Assembly: GCF_000718305.1 (NCBI RefSeq)
Contig: NZ_JOFQ01000014.1
Coordinates: forward strand, 1-64,000
Origin: Streptomyces niger
GTDB lineage: Bacteria > Actinomycetota > Actinomycetes > Streptomycetales > Streptomycetaceae
Reading direction: 5' to 3'
DNA: 64,000 bases
The notes below the pieces were generated by a model. It was not told where the DNA came from. It did not search any database and saw only the letters and a program-made list of their open reading frames with translations. This document shows, piece by piece, positions 1 through 7,776 of this stretch. Numbering within the stretch: the stretch's first letter is position 1; the number at the start of each line of letters is the position of its first letter. Position numbers and translations under genes: made by a program.

Positions 1-120
1 CTGACCGTCGCGCGCCGTGATCACCTGCTCCAGCCGCGCGATCACCGTCTGGATATTGCCCTGCGCATCCGCCGACGCACCCGTGTCGTACGAACGACGG
101 TCCTGACCCGCAGCACCCAT
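1..120 (-). CDS. WXG100 family protein, N-terminal fragment (cut by window edge)
   Basis: This is the first 40 codons of a minus-strand gene beginning with ATG at 120; the rest lies outside the window. The protein starts MGAAGQDRRSYDTGASADAQ and continues into a helix-like segment (IQTVIARLEQVI). Such a short helical N-terminus next to a second WXG100-size gene (237-569) fits the paired small substrates of actinobacterial type VII (ESX) secretion systems. The WXG turn would lie beyond the fragment, so the family call rests on the neighbour and on the helix pattern. It is the second gene of a probable two-gene transcript. Confidence 0.6.
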   Translation of the reverse strand, partial: MGAAGQDRRSYDTGASADAQGNIQTVIARLEQVITARDGQ

Positions 121-236
121 CAACACTCACTCCCCGTAAGTTCCATCAGCTCGACGCCCCGGCTGCCGGGGCCCGTCGAAGGATCGAAGGGTCAACGGCC
201 CGTCCCGGTGGGAGGGCGGGCCGGACTCCCTGTGGC
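121..236 (-). other. Spacer between the WXG100 genes with a hairpin
   Basis: The 116-base spacer carries a 7-bp inverted repeat, GCCCCGG (156-162) and CCGGGGC (166-172), with a three-base loop. It may act as an mRNA processing or attenuation structure between the two co-directional WXG100 genes. No run of T follows it on the minus strand, so a simple terminator is not supported. Confidence 0.35.
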
Positions 237-569
237 TCAGCGGCCGCCGAAGCGCGCCGCGTCGAAGTTGGCCGCCGACATCTGCTGGCGGGCGTTGTCG
301 CCGTGCTCCTGGTCACCCGAGCTGAACGCCGAGTCCATGCCCTTCTGGCCGCCGAGGATGGCCGACAGCGAACTCTGCAGCGACGCGGCGATCTCGTCGG
401 AACGGGCCTTGAACTGGTCGAAGGCCGCCTTGCCCGAACCGTTGAACTTGCCCTCCAGCGGCGCCGCGGCATCCACCAGCTGACGGATCAGCCCGCCGAG
501 GTCCTCGCTCGACCCCCGCGACTTCGTCTGCAGCGTCGACAGCGTCTGCGCTCCCATGTCGAACTTCAT
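237..569 (-). CDS. WXG100 family type VII secretion target
   Basis: The product is a 110-residue all-helical protein of the ESAT-6/CFP-10 size class, exported by ESX-type machinery as helical-hairpin dimers. ATG at 569 is chosen over an upstream in-frame ATG because AGGGGGA sits just before it and the protein then begins MKFDMGAQTLSTLQ, typical of the family. The central turn that is usually W-x-G reads FNGSG here (about residues 40-45), so Phe replaces Trp. The C-terminal half is rich in Gln, Asp and Ala. The partner is probably the fragment at 1-120; no secretion-machinery gene is visible. Confidence 0.8.
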   Translation of the reverse strand: MKFDMGAQTLSTLQTKSRGSSEDLGGLIRQLVDAAAPLEGKFNGSGKAAFDQFKARSDEIAASLQSSLSAILGGQKGMDSAFSSGDQEHGDNARQQMSAANFDAARFGGR

Positions 570-895
570 CTGGCTCCCCCTGCCGGGCTGGACGGCTAAA
601 TAAGCGGAGTCATGTCTATCAAGACGGTATGGGCGGTGCAATCGAGGGCCAGGGGGCGTAGCTCTCCTGTGACATGAGCGGTACGGGGTCGAAAGTGCCT
701 AATGGGGACATGTCCGGAGTGGAGAGGCTGTTCTGCGTGTGGCTGCCGGGCGGCACGGTGTCCCGGACCGTAACCGGAATGTTCGGCCTCGCCGTGAGCC
801 CCTGGAGACCCTGCAATTCCTGGCGGCCCGGGAGTCCGGGCCGTGGAGCGCCGGGCGGCGCCGGGAGGGGGCCTGCGGCGGCATAGGTTCAAGGC
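570..895. other. Intergenic region between WXG100 and MOSC genes
   Basis: About 325 bases between divergent genes, presumably containing both promoters. A 10-bp perfect palindrome, GGACATGTCC, lies at 706-715. No convincing -35/-10 pair, RNA gene or extra coding region was seen. Confidence 0.4.
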
Positions 896-1573
896 ATGCA
901 GATCCTCAGTGTGAATGTCGGGGCGGCGAAGGCGGTCGAGTACACCGACGCGCCGTCCGGGACGACCGGTATCGACAAGCGGCCGGTGTCCGGGCCCGTG
1001 CGGGTGGCGGCGCCGGGGCCGGCCGGGGTGGGGGCGAGCGGGGTGGCCGGGGACGCGGTCTGCGACCTGCGGTTCCACGGGGGTGACGACCGGGCCGTCT
1101 ATGCGTTCGCCCGGGAGGAACTGGACGACTGGGGGCGGGAGTTGGGGCGGACGTTCGCCGACGGGGCGTTCGGCGAGAACCTCACCACCGTGGGCATGAA
1201 CCTGCGCGACGCGCTCGTCGGCGAGCGGTGGCGGATCGGGGATGAGGTCGTGCTGGAGGTGACCGGCGGCCGGATCCCGTGCCGTACGTTCGCCGGCTGG
1301 CTCGGCGAGAAGGGCTGGCTGCCGCGGTTCACGCACGCCGGCTCGCCGGGGGTGATGCTGCGCGTCGTACGGCCCGGGGAGTTCCGCGCCGGGGACCCGG
1401 TCGAGGTGGTGAGCCGGCCCGCGCACGAGGTGACCGTCGGGCGGCTGTTCCGCGCTGTGACGACCGAGCGCACCGCACTGCCGGACGTGCTGGCCGCCGC
1501 GCCGTGGATGGAGCGCGAGCAGCTCGAGATCGCCCGCACGTACACGGCGAAGTACGGCGGTGGGGAGCGGTGA
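896..1573 (+). CDS. MOSC domain-containing protein (YiiM-like)
   Basis: A 225-residue soluble protein. MOSC domains are found in molybdenum-cofactor sulfurases and in YiiM-type proteins that detoxify N-hydroxylated bases through molybdenum cofactor. The fold signature runs from about residue 15 to 180 and includes the basic/histidine stretch LRFHGGDDRAVYAF, the FGENLTTVG strand and the conserved Cys in GRIPCRTFAGW, the likely cofactor ligand. No separate molybdenum-cofactor binding partner is adjacent, so the role is inferred from the domain only. It runs convergently into the SDR gene with a 30-base gap. Confidence 0.85.
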   Translation: MQILSVNVGAAKAVEYTDAPSGTTGIDKRPVSGPVRVAAPGPAGVGASGVAGDAVCDLRFHGGDDRAVYAFAREELDDWGRELGRTFADGAFGENLTTVGMNLRDALVGERWRIGDEVVLEVTGGRIPCRTFAGWLGEKGWLPRFTHAGSPGVMLRVVRPGEFRAGDPVEVVSRPAHEVTVGRLFRAVTTERTALPDVLAAAPWMEREQLEIARTYTAKYGGGER

Positions 1574-1603
1574 GGCGGCGCGTTGCGCGCGGCGCCCCGC
1601 CCG

Positions 1604-2497
1604 TTACCGGCCACTCCTGACCCGGCCGCCCCTCGCCCCGCGTGCGGGCCGGACCGTGGCGGCTGAGGAGCGGAGGCGGTCCAGGACCGTCATGTACGAG
1701 GTGGGGAAGAGGCGGGACAGCAGATCGGGGACGACGGCGGAGGGGGCGATGAGGAGGCGGGCGCGGCGGGTGCGGACGGCGGCCAGGATCTGTTCGGCGG
1801 CCTTGTCGGCGGGGTAGGACAGCAGCTTCGCGAAGCTCTCCTTGCCCGCGCGGGCCTCGGCCTCGGTGGTTCCGGCGGCCAGCCGGGCGGTCTCGGCGAT
1901 CCGGGTGCGGATGCCGCCGGGGTGGACGGTGGTGACCCCGGTCGCGCGGCCGGCCAACTCGTGGCGGAGGGATTCGCTGAAGCCGCGCAGGCCGAACTTG
2001 CTGGCGGCGTACGCCGTCTGGCCGGGCGGCGCGATCAGCCCGAAGACGCTGGAGACGTTGACGATGTGGCTGCCGGGCGAACGCAGCAGGTGCGGGAGGA
2101 AGAGGCGGGTGAGGGCCACCGGGGCGCGGAAGTTGACGGCCATGACCCAGTCGAACTCCTCGGCCGTCACCTGCTCGAAGCGACCGCCGAGCGCCACCCC
2201 CGCGTTGTTGACGAGCAGGGTGATCCGCGGGTGCGCCGCGGTGATGCGGGCGACGAGCGCGTCCAGCCCCGCGGTGTCCGCGAGGTCGGCCACGTGGGTG
2301 TCGACGGGCAGGGTCGGGCGGTCCTCGGCTATCCGGTCGGCGACGGCGGCCAGCCGGTCCGCGTCCCGGTCGATGAGGACCAGGCCGCTGCCGCGTGCGG
2401 CGAGACCGTACGCCAGCTGCTCGCCCATGCCGCTGGCGGCTCCGGTCAGCACGGCGGTACCACCGGCGAAGCGGTAGGGCGCGAGGGCGGCGGGCAT
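1604..2497 (-). CDS. Short-chain dehydrogenase/reductase
   Basis: A 297-residue classical SDR that should oxidise an alcohol or reduce a ketone with NAD(P). Visible features are the Rossmann glycine motif TGAASGMG (about residues 18-25), NNAG (around 96-99), the catalytic Ser in NVSS and the YAASK motif (Tyr-x3-Lys, about 160-164). Asp in LIDRD after the second strand suggests NAD rather than NADP preference. The Arg/Gly-rich tail is longer than usual. It lies behind the AraC-type regulator on the same strand. With the divergent monooxygenase and hydrolases it would form an alcohol-ketone-ester-acid route; that link is inferred. Confidence 0.88.
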   Translation of the reverse strand: MPAALAPYRFAGGTAVLTGAASGMGEQLAYGLAARGSGLVLIDRDADRLAAVADRIAEDRPTLPVDTHVADLADTAGLDALVARITAAHPRITLLVNNAGVALGGRFEQVTAEEFDWVMAVNFRAPVALTRLFLPHLLRSPGSHIVNVSSVFGLIAPPGQTAYAASKFGLRGFSESLRHELAGRATGVTTVHPGGIRTRIAETARLAAGTTEAEARAGKESFAKLLSYPADKAAEQILAAVRTRRARLLIAPSAVVPDLLSRLFPTSYMTVLDRLRSSAATVRPARGARGGRVRSGR

Positions 2498-2584
2498 GGG
2501 CTCCTCCAGAGGTCGCTGGGCTGTCCGGGCGCACCAGTCTGCCGGGCGGCGGCCCCGCAGAACTTGACCGTGCGCGACAGAGAC

Positions 2585-3610
2585 TCACCGCTGCCCGGCA
2601 TCGGCCTCCGCGCCGCCCCTTCGCACCTCGGTGGGCGGCACGCCCCACCACCGCCGGCAGCAGCGGGTGAGGGCCGACTGTTCGGAGAGGCCGAGGAGGG
2701 CGGCGATCTGGGTCATGGGGAGGGCGGTGCCGGTGAGGTAGTGGCGGGCGGCCTGGCGGCGCGCGTCGTCGAGGATCGCCGCGTACGTCGTGCCCTCCTC
2801 GCGGAGCCGCCGCTGGAGGGTGCGCGGGTGCATGCTGAGCAGCCGGGCCACCGCGCCGATGTCCGGCGGCGCCGTACCCAGCGACTGCTGGACGGCGCCG
2901 CGCACGCGGGGGACGAGGCCGGCGCGGTCGTCCGGTGCCTGCTCGGCGAGGAAGGCCAGTGCGAGCCGCCGGAGGTGTTCGTCGCCGCCGGCGAGCGGCC
3001 GGTCGCCGAGGCTCTTCGGTACGCGGAGCAGGGCGGCGGGGCGGTCGACGCGTACGGGGGCGCCGAAGAACTCCTCGTGGACGGAGAGGGGCGCGGCGGG
3101 GCGGTACGGGAGCTCGACGGTGCGCAGGCCGTAGGGCCCGTCGACGAGGAACCGGATCGCGCGGTGCAGGAAGCCGAGGCCCAGGTCGGTGCCCTGGACG
3201 GGGGCCGGCAGGCCGGGGTGCGGGCCGTAGCGCAGGGCGGCGATGCCGGGGGTGCCGTACGGGTCGGGTTCGAGGGTGAGGCTGAGGGCCTGCGCGTGCA
3301 CGAAGAGGTAGCGCGAGGTGCATTCGAGGGCGTCGGCGACGGTGGGGGAGTGCTGGATGGCCAGGGCGAGCGCGCCGAGCATGCCGAAGTCCTGGCGGGT
3401 CGCGACGCGCAGGCCGAGGTCGGGGCGGTCCAGTCCGGCGGCCGCCAGCTCCAGCACCCGGGTCATGGCCAGGTCGTCGACGAGCAGGTCGTCGGTGTCG
3501 AGGGCCGCGACGGGGAGCCCGGCGGCCCGGGCGTACTCCTCGGCGTCGCCGCCCAGCTCGGCGACCGTGGCACGGAAGCCGCGCAGCCCGGCCGATCGGA
3601 TCACCGACAT
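2585..3610 (-). CDS. AraC family regulator with arabinose-binding-like N-terminal domain (VirS-like)
   Basis: A 341-residue regulator. The first ~200 residues match the ligand domain of VirS/ArgR-type AraC proteins, with motifs such as FGMLGALALAIQHSPTV. The last ~100 hold two helix-turn-helix units (DIGAVARLLSMHPRTLQRRL; MTQIAALLGLSEQSALTR), though the usual F-x-R-x-F-x-R ending is changed to LTRCCRRWWG. It is divergent from the flavin monooxygenase, and a paired direct repeat at 3645-3681 lies in the shared promoter. In mycobacteria VirS sits divergent from mymA in the same way, so it probably activates 3715-7180. Confidence 0.88.
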   Translation of the reverse strand: MSVIRSAGLRGFRATVAELGGDAEEYARAAGLPVAALDTDDLLVDDLAMTRVLELAAAGLDRPDLGLRVATRQDFGMLGALALAIQHSPTVADALECTSRYLFVHAQALSLTLEPDPYGTPGIAALRYGPHPGLPAPVQGTDLGLGFLHRAIRFLVDGPYGLRTVELPYRPAAPLSVHEEFFGAPVRVDRPAALLRVPKSLGDRPLAGGDEHLRRLALAFLAEQAPDDRAGLVPRVRGAVQQSLGTAPPDIGAVARLLSMHPRTLQRRLREEGTTYAAILDDARRQAARHYLTGTALPMTQIAALLGLSEQSALTRCCRRWWGVPPTEVRRGGAEADAGQR

Positions 3611-3644
3611 GGCGGCCCGGACGCGGTCGTGCTGCTCGCTGACA

Positions 3645-3681
3645 TGTCGTTCAGGGTCAAATACGTGTCGTACGGAGTCAA
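3645..3681. promoter_or_regulatory. Paired 16-bp direct repeat, candidate AraC-type operator
   Basis: TGTCGTTCAGGGTCAA (3645-3660) and TGTCGTACGGAGTCAA (3666-3681) match at 13 of 16 positions and repeat every 21 bases, i.e. two helical turns. This is the geometry expected for the two half-sites of an AraC-family protein, and the pair lies 34 bases before the monooxygenase start and 35 bases before the divergent regulator start. The function is inferred from placement. Confidence 0.6.
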
Positions 3682-3714
3682 GAACGCCGGGGTGCCGTTC
3701 CGCAGACTGGGACC

Positions 3715-5358
3715 ATGACGATTTCCGCCGGCTCGCAGCCGATCCCCGAGCGCCCGGCCTCCCCGCGTCCGGATTCCGCGGGCGAGGCCGCCGAGCGCCC
3801 GCTCCCCGCGCACCTCGACGTCGTGATCGTCGGCGCCGGACTGTCCGGCGTGGGCGCGGCCTACCGGCTCCGGACCGAGTGCCCCGGCCGGTCGTACGCG
3901 CTCCTGGAGGCCCGCGAGTCCATGGGCGGGACCTGGGACCTCTTCCGGTACCCGGGCATCCGCTCGGACTCCGACATGTTCACGCTCGGCTACCCCTTCA
4001 AGCCGTGGCGGGACGCGAAGTCCATCGCCGACGGGCCCTCGATCCTGCGGTACATCAAGGAGACGGCCGCCGAGTTCGGCATCGACCGGCACATCCACTA
4101 CCGCACGAAGGTGGTCTCGGCGGACTGGTCGACCGCGGACGCGCGGTGGACGCTGACCGTGGAGCGGCGGCCGGAAGGCGCGCCGGGAGAGCCGGTACGC
4201 ACCACGCTGACCTGCGACTTCCTGTACTCCTGCGCGGGGTACTACGACTACGAGCGCGGGCACGCGCCGGACTTCCCGGGCATCGGGAGCTACACCGGGA
4301 CGGTCGTGCACCCGCAGTTCTGGCCCGAGGACCTGGACCACACGGGCAAGCGCGTGGTCGTCATCGGCAGCGGGGCCACCGCCGTCACGCTCGTGCCGGC
4401 GATGGCGGGCCGGGCGGCGCGGGTCACGATGCTGCAGCGCACGCCCACCTGGATCAGCGCCGTGCCGGGCCGGGACAGGATCGCGGACAAGGTGCGGAGC
4501 GCGCTGCCGGCAGGCGTGGCCCACCGCGCCGTCCGTACCAAGAACATCCTCTTCGGCATCGGTTTCTACCAGTTCTGCCGTCGCCGCCCGCAGGCCGCGC
4601 GGAAGCTGCTGACCCGGCTGAACACCCGCGTCCTGAAGGACGAGCAGGCGGTGCGGGACCACTTCACGCCCTCGTACAACCCCTGGGACCAGCGGCTGTG
4701 CGCGGTTCCGGACGCCGACCTCTTCAAGGCGCTGAAGCAGGGCCGGGCCGAGGTCGTCACCGACCACATCGACACCTTCGTGCCCGAGGGCATCCGGCTG
4801 AAGTCCGGGAAGGTGCTGGAAGCGGACGTCGTCGTCACCGCCACCGGACTGCAGCTGCTCGCCTTCGGAGGCATCGCGCCGCGGGTCGACGGGGAGCCGG
4901 TCGAGCTGTCCCGGCAGTTCGTGTGGCGCGGCGCGATGATGACCGGCGTACCGAACTTCGCCGTCTGCATCGGCTACACCAACGCCTCCTGGACGCTCCG
5001 CGCCGACCTCACCTCGCGGCTGGTGTGCAAGGTCCTGAACTTCATGGACCGCAACGACTACGCGGCCGTGGTGCCCGAGCCGGGCGGGCCGCTCGCCGAG
5101 CGCCCGCTGCTCGACCTCGCCGCCGGGTACGTCAAGCGCTCCATCGACGCCTTCCCGCGCCAGGGCGACCGCGGCCCGTGGAAGGTACGCCAGAACTACG
5201 TGCTGGACGCCGCCACGACGATGCGCACCAACCTCCGGCGCACGCTGCGGCCCACGCCCCGCGCGGCGGTGCCCGGCAGGCGGCAGACACCGGATCGCGC
5301 GCCCGGGCACGCGCCGGGCCGGACGCCGGCGCACACGCCCGCCGAGGCCACCCGGTGA
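3715..5358 (+). CDS. Flavin-containing (Baeyer-Villiger-type) monooxygenase
   Basis: A 547-residue class B flavoprotein monooxygenase. An FAD Rossmann motif (VGAGLSGVGAAY) is at about residues 40-51. The Baeyer-Villiger signatures follow: GGTWDLFRYPGIRSDS near 77-92 and FPG...HPQFWP near 187-203. An NADPH motif GSGATAV is near 218-224. Such enzymes use NADPH and O2 to turn ketones into esters or lactones. The last ~45 residues are a Pro/Arg/Ala-rich tail beyond the fold. Its stop overlaps the next start (GTGA), so it is translationally coupled to the hydrolase. The gene pattern resembles mycobacterial mymA; substrate unknown. Confidence 0.9.
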   Translation: MTISAGSQPIPERPASPRPDSAGEAAERPLPAHLDVVIVGAGLSGVGAAYRLRTECPGRSYALLEARESMGGTWDLFRYPGIRSDSDMFTLGYPFKPWRDAKSIADGPSILRYIKETAAEFGIDRHIHYRTKVVSADWSTADARWTLTVERRPEGAPGEPVRTTLTCDFLYSCAGYYDYERGHAPDFPGIGSYTGTVVHPQFWPEDLDHTGKRVVVIGSGATAVTLVPAMAGRAARVTMLQRTPTWISAVPGRDRIADKVRSALPAGVAHRAVRTKNILFGIGFYQFCRRRPQAARKLLTRLNTRVLKDEQAVRDHFTPSYNPWDQRLCAVPDADLFKALKQGRAEVVTDHIDTFVPEGIRLKSGKVLEADVVVTATGLQLLAFGGIAPRVDGEPVELSRQFVWRGAMMTGVPNFAVCIGYTNASWTLRADLTSRLVCKVLNFMDRNDYAAVVPEPGGPLAERPLLDLAAGYVKRSIDAFPRQGDRGPWKVRQNYVLDAATTMRTNLRRTLRPTPRAAVPGRRQTPDRAPGHAPGRTPAHTPAEATR

Positions 5359-6332
5359 CCGCCGCCGACACGACGTACGCGGACGTCGGCGGGCACCCCG
5401 TCCGGGTACGCGTCAGCGGCCCCGCCGCCGGCCCGCCGGTCGTGCTGCTGCACGGCATCGCCCGCAGCCTGGAGGACTGGCAGTTCAGCCACGACCTGCT
5501 CGCCGCGCGCGGGTACCGGGTGATCAGCACCGATCTGCCTGGCTTCGGGCTGACCCGCCGCATGAAGGACCGCGCGGGGCTCGCCGCCTTCGCGCGGGCC
5601 GTGGTCGGGGTGCTCGACGCGCTGGGCGAGCGGCGGCCCGTGCACCTGATGGGCAACTCGCTCGGCGGCGCGGTCGCCATGACCGTCGCGACGCGCCACC
5701 CGGACCGGGTGGCCACCCTCGTGCTCGCCAACAGCGCCGGCTTCGGGCGCGAGGCCAACCTCTCGCTGCGCTCGATGGGGTACGCGGTGCTGGCCGCGCT
5801 GCCCGGGGTCGGGAAGCGCTTCCGGGCGCGGGCCACGGAAGCCGGCATCCAGGTCAACCGGGACCTGTTCCACGACCCGCGGCACGCCACCGAGGAGATG
5901 ATCCGGCACGCGGGGAAGGTCGGCCGGCAGCCGGACTTCCGGGCCACGTTCACCGCCACGCTGCTGAGCCTGGGCGTGCCCGTCCTCGGGTCGTACCCCG
6001 GCTGGCGCCGCACCCTCCTCGCCCGGACCGCGGCGGCCCGGGTGCCCACCCTGGTCGTCTGGGGCGACGCGGACCGGGTCCTGCCGGTGAAGCACTTCCA
6101 CGCCGCGGTGGCCGCGCTGCCGCACGCCCGGAGTCATCTTTTCCCGGCCACGGGGCACATGCCACAGATCGAACGGGCGGCTGAATTCGTCGCGCTGGCG
6201 GCGGAGTTCCTGGACACCGCGGCGGGCCGCGCGAAGGATGCCGTCGAGGACGCCGCCGGGGCGGACACCGGGGCCGCGCCCGTGGCGGAGGCGCCGGACG
6301 GGGCCGCGGCGAGAGGGACGGCGAAGGGATGA
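5355..6332 (+). CDS. Alpha/beta hydrolase
   Basis: A 325-residue alpha/beta-fold hydrolase. The GTG at 5355 overlaps the monooxygenase stop and gives a natural N-terminus (MTAADTTYADVGGHPVRV). Catalytic elements are the oxyanion HG in VLLHGIARS (about 36-44), the nucleophile elbow GNSLGG (about 100-105), the acid in WGDADRVLP, and the His in GHMPQ. A cap region lies between the nucleophile and the acid. The ~45-residue Ala/Gly tail is not part of the fold. Coupled to a Baeyer-Villiger-type enzyme, it is a candidate lactonase/esterase opening the ester product; this is inference. Confidence 0.88.
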   Translation: MTAADTTYADVGGHPVRVRVSGPAAGPPVVLLHGIARSLEDWQFSHDLLAARGYRVISTDLPGFGLTRRMKDRAGLAAFARAVVGVLDALGERRPVHLMGNSLGGAVAMTVATRHPDRVATLVLANSAGFGREANLSLRSMGYAVLAALPGVGKRFRARATEAGIQVNRDLFHDPRHATEEMIRHAGKVGRQPDFRATFTATLLSLGVPVLGSYPGWRRTLLARTAAARVPTLVVWGDADRVLPVKHFHAAVAALPHARSHLFPATGHMPQIERAAEFVALAAEFLDTAAGRAKDAVEDAAGADTGAAPVAEAPDGAAARGTAKG

Positions 6333-6340
6333 CGTGACGG

Positions 6341-7180
6341 ATGGCGGGGACGCGGGAGACCACTGCGGAGGCACCGGCCCCGGAGGCCGCACCGGTCCCC
6401 GCCCCGTTGCGCGCCCGCTACGCGGTCACCCGCTCGGTGGTGGCGGGGTGCCCGGTCCTGCGGCTCACCCCGCGGCGCGGGGCCACCGGCCGCCACCTGC
6501 TCTACACGCACGGCGGCGCGTACGCCTTCCCGCTGCAGGAGCCCCACTGGTGGCTCCTCCAGCACGCCGCCAAGGACACCGGTGTCACCCTCACCGTCCC
6601 GCTCTACCGGCTCGCGCCCGAGGGCGACGCGCGGCAGGCGTACGCCCTGCTCCGCGAGGTGTACGAAGGCCTGTGCGCCGAGTCGGGGCCCGGCGCCGTC
6701 ACGCTCGCCGGCGACTCGGCCGGCGGTGGCCTCGCGCTCGGCCAGGCCGTCGCGTACCGGGACACGGGCGCCGGCCGGGCCCGCCAGGTGCTGCTGTTCT
6801 CGCCGTGGCTGGACCTCACCATGTCCCACCCCGCGCTGCCCGCCCTCGAACCGCTCGACCCGCTGCTGCGCACCGACGACCTGATCGAGGCGGGGCGGCT
6901 GTGGGCGAACGGCGCCGACCCGCGCGACCCGCTGCTGAGCCCGCAGTTCGCCGACGTGACCGGACTGCCCCCGGTGCACGTCTTCCAGGGCGGCCGGGAC
7001 CTCTTCGCCGCCGACGCGCGACTGCTGGCCGAGCGGCTGGCGGCGGCCGGCAACGGCGGGACGTTCACCTTCGAGCCGGCGGGCGAGCACGTGTATGTGA
7101 GCGCCGTGTGGACACACGAGTCGCGCCGCTCGCTGGCAACGGTACGAGGACTGCTGCGGGACGCGCCCCGCAGCGCCTGA
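6341..7180 (+). CDS. HSL-family (LipR-like) alpha/beta hydrolase
   Basis: A 279-residue esterase of the hormone-sensitive-lipase group. It carries the HGG oxyanion motif (YTHGGAYAF, about residues 51-59), the nucleophile motif GDSAGGGLAL (about 124-133), a catalytic Asp in QGGRDLFAAD and a His in GEHVYVS. It starts eight bases after the preceding hydrolase, so the three genes from 3715 form one operon. An esterase of this family (LipR) follows mymA in M. tuberculosis, which supports a common origin or shared job. Substrate unknown; a short-chain ester is likely. Confidence 0.88.
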   Translation: MAGTRETTAEAPAPEAAPVPAPLRARYAVTRSVVAGCPVLRLTPRRGATGRHLLYTHGGAYAFPLQEPHWWLLQHAAKDTGVTLTVPLYRLAPEGDARQAYALLREVYEGLCAESGPGAVTLAGDSAGGGLALGQAVAYRDTGAGRARQVLLFSPWLDLTMSHPALPALEPLDPLLRTDDLIEAGRLWANGADPRDPLLSPQFADVTGLPPVHVFQGGRDLFAADARLLAERLAAAGNGGTFTFEPAGEHVYVSAVWTHESRRSLATVRGLLRDAPRSA

Positions 7181-7189
7181 CGCAACGTC

Positions 7190-7249
7190 AACTCAGGTCA
7201 GCTCATGTCAACTCCTGTCAACTCATGTCGATTCATGTCGATTCATGTC
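7190..7249. repeat. Six tandem 10-bp repeats between convergent genes
   Basis: Six consecutive 10-bp units lie at 7190-7199, 7200-7209, 7210-7219, 7220-7229, 7230-7239 and 7240-7249. Their consensus is roughly AACTCATGTC, and the last two copies (GATTCATGTC) are identical. The array fills most of the 80-base gap between the esterase (+) and the DUF6194 gene (-). One unit equals about one helical turn. It is far less G+C-rich than its surroundings. Confidence 0.9.
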
Positions 7250-7260
7250 GAATCGTTCTG

Positions 7261-7737
7261 TCAGTCCGGTGACCGCCCCGGTCCGTGCCGCCGCTCGAAC
7301 CGGGTGCGGGCGGCGTCGTGAGCGCCGCGCAGGAGGCGTACGACCGTGTCCGTCGTCTTCCCGCCGGGGTTGACGACGGACACCCAACCGAGCGCGCCGT
7401 ACAGCGGATGGGGCAGCACGCTGTCGGCGGCCGTGTGGTCGCGGGGGCGGCCGTCACCCGGCTCCTCCCCGGTGAGCTGCCGGAACACCGCACGGCCGAC
7501 CTGGACGTTCACCCGCCAGCGGCCCGGAGGATCGAGGTCGGAGGCCTCGTCGCCGGGGTAGTTCTTCGTGACGATCGTCCCGTACGGCTGAACATTCCGG
7601 GGCACGCGGCCGTCGGGGGCGTAGTAGAAGAACGCGTCCCCCCACGCGAGCTCGGGGAAGTCGCCGCCCGGCGCCGGGAGAACCACGAGCGCGCCGTCGA
7701 GGCCCCGCACGATCGCGATGATCTGCTCCATACTCAT
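7261..7737 (-). CDS. DUF6194 family protein
   Basis: A 158-residue soluble protein of an actinobacterial family with no known function. The N-terminus MSMEQIIAIVRGLDGALVV and the WGDAFFYYAPDG and LHPLYGALGWVSVVNPG-like stretches are typical of DUF6194; the family resembles small MmcQ/YjbR-like folds, but I cannot confirm that. Starts at 7737 (ATG) and 7731 (ATG) are both possible. It is divergent from the two-domain MerR gene, with only 39 bases between them, so both probably share a control region. Confidence 0.75.
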   Translation of the reverse strand: MSMEQIIAIVRGLDGALVVLPAPGGDFPELAWGDAFFYYAPDGRVPRNVQPYGTIVTKNYPGDEASDLDPPGRWRVNVQVGRAVFRQLTGEEPGDGRPRDHTAADSVLPHPLYGALGWVSVVNPGGKTTDTVVRLLRGAHDAARTRFERRHGPGRSPD

Positions 7738-7742
7738 GGTTC

Positions 7743-7763
7743 AAGCATCAGCTTCAAGTGCTT
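7743..7763. promoter_or_regulatory. Dyad in the DUF6194-MerR intergenic region
   Basis: AAGCA (7743-7747) and TGCTT (7759-7763) form an inverted repeat around CAGCTTCAAG, and TTCAAG occurs twice. It fills the 39-base gap between divergent starts. MerR proteins commonly bind such dyads within an over-long promoter spacer, so autoregulation is plausible. Short arms make this tentative. Confidence 0.4.
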
Positions 7764-7776
7764 ATGTGGGGTCGGC

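Noticed and set aside
7190..7249. Tandem repeats considered as a CRISPR-like array
   Set aside because: Units are 10 bp and directly adjacent, without spacers; no cas gene nearby.
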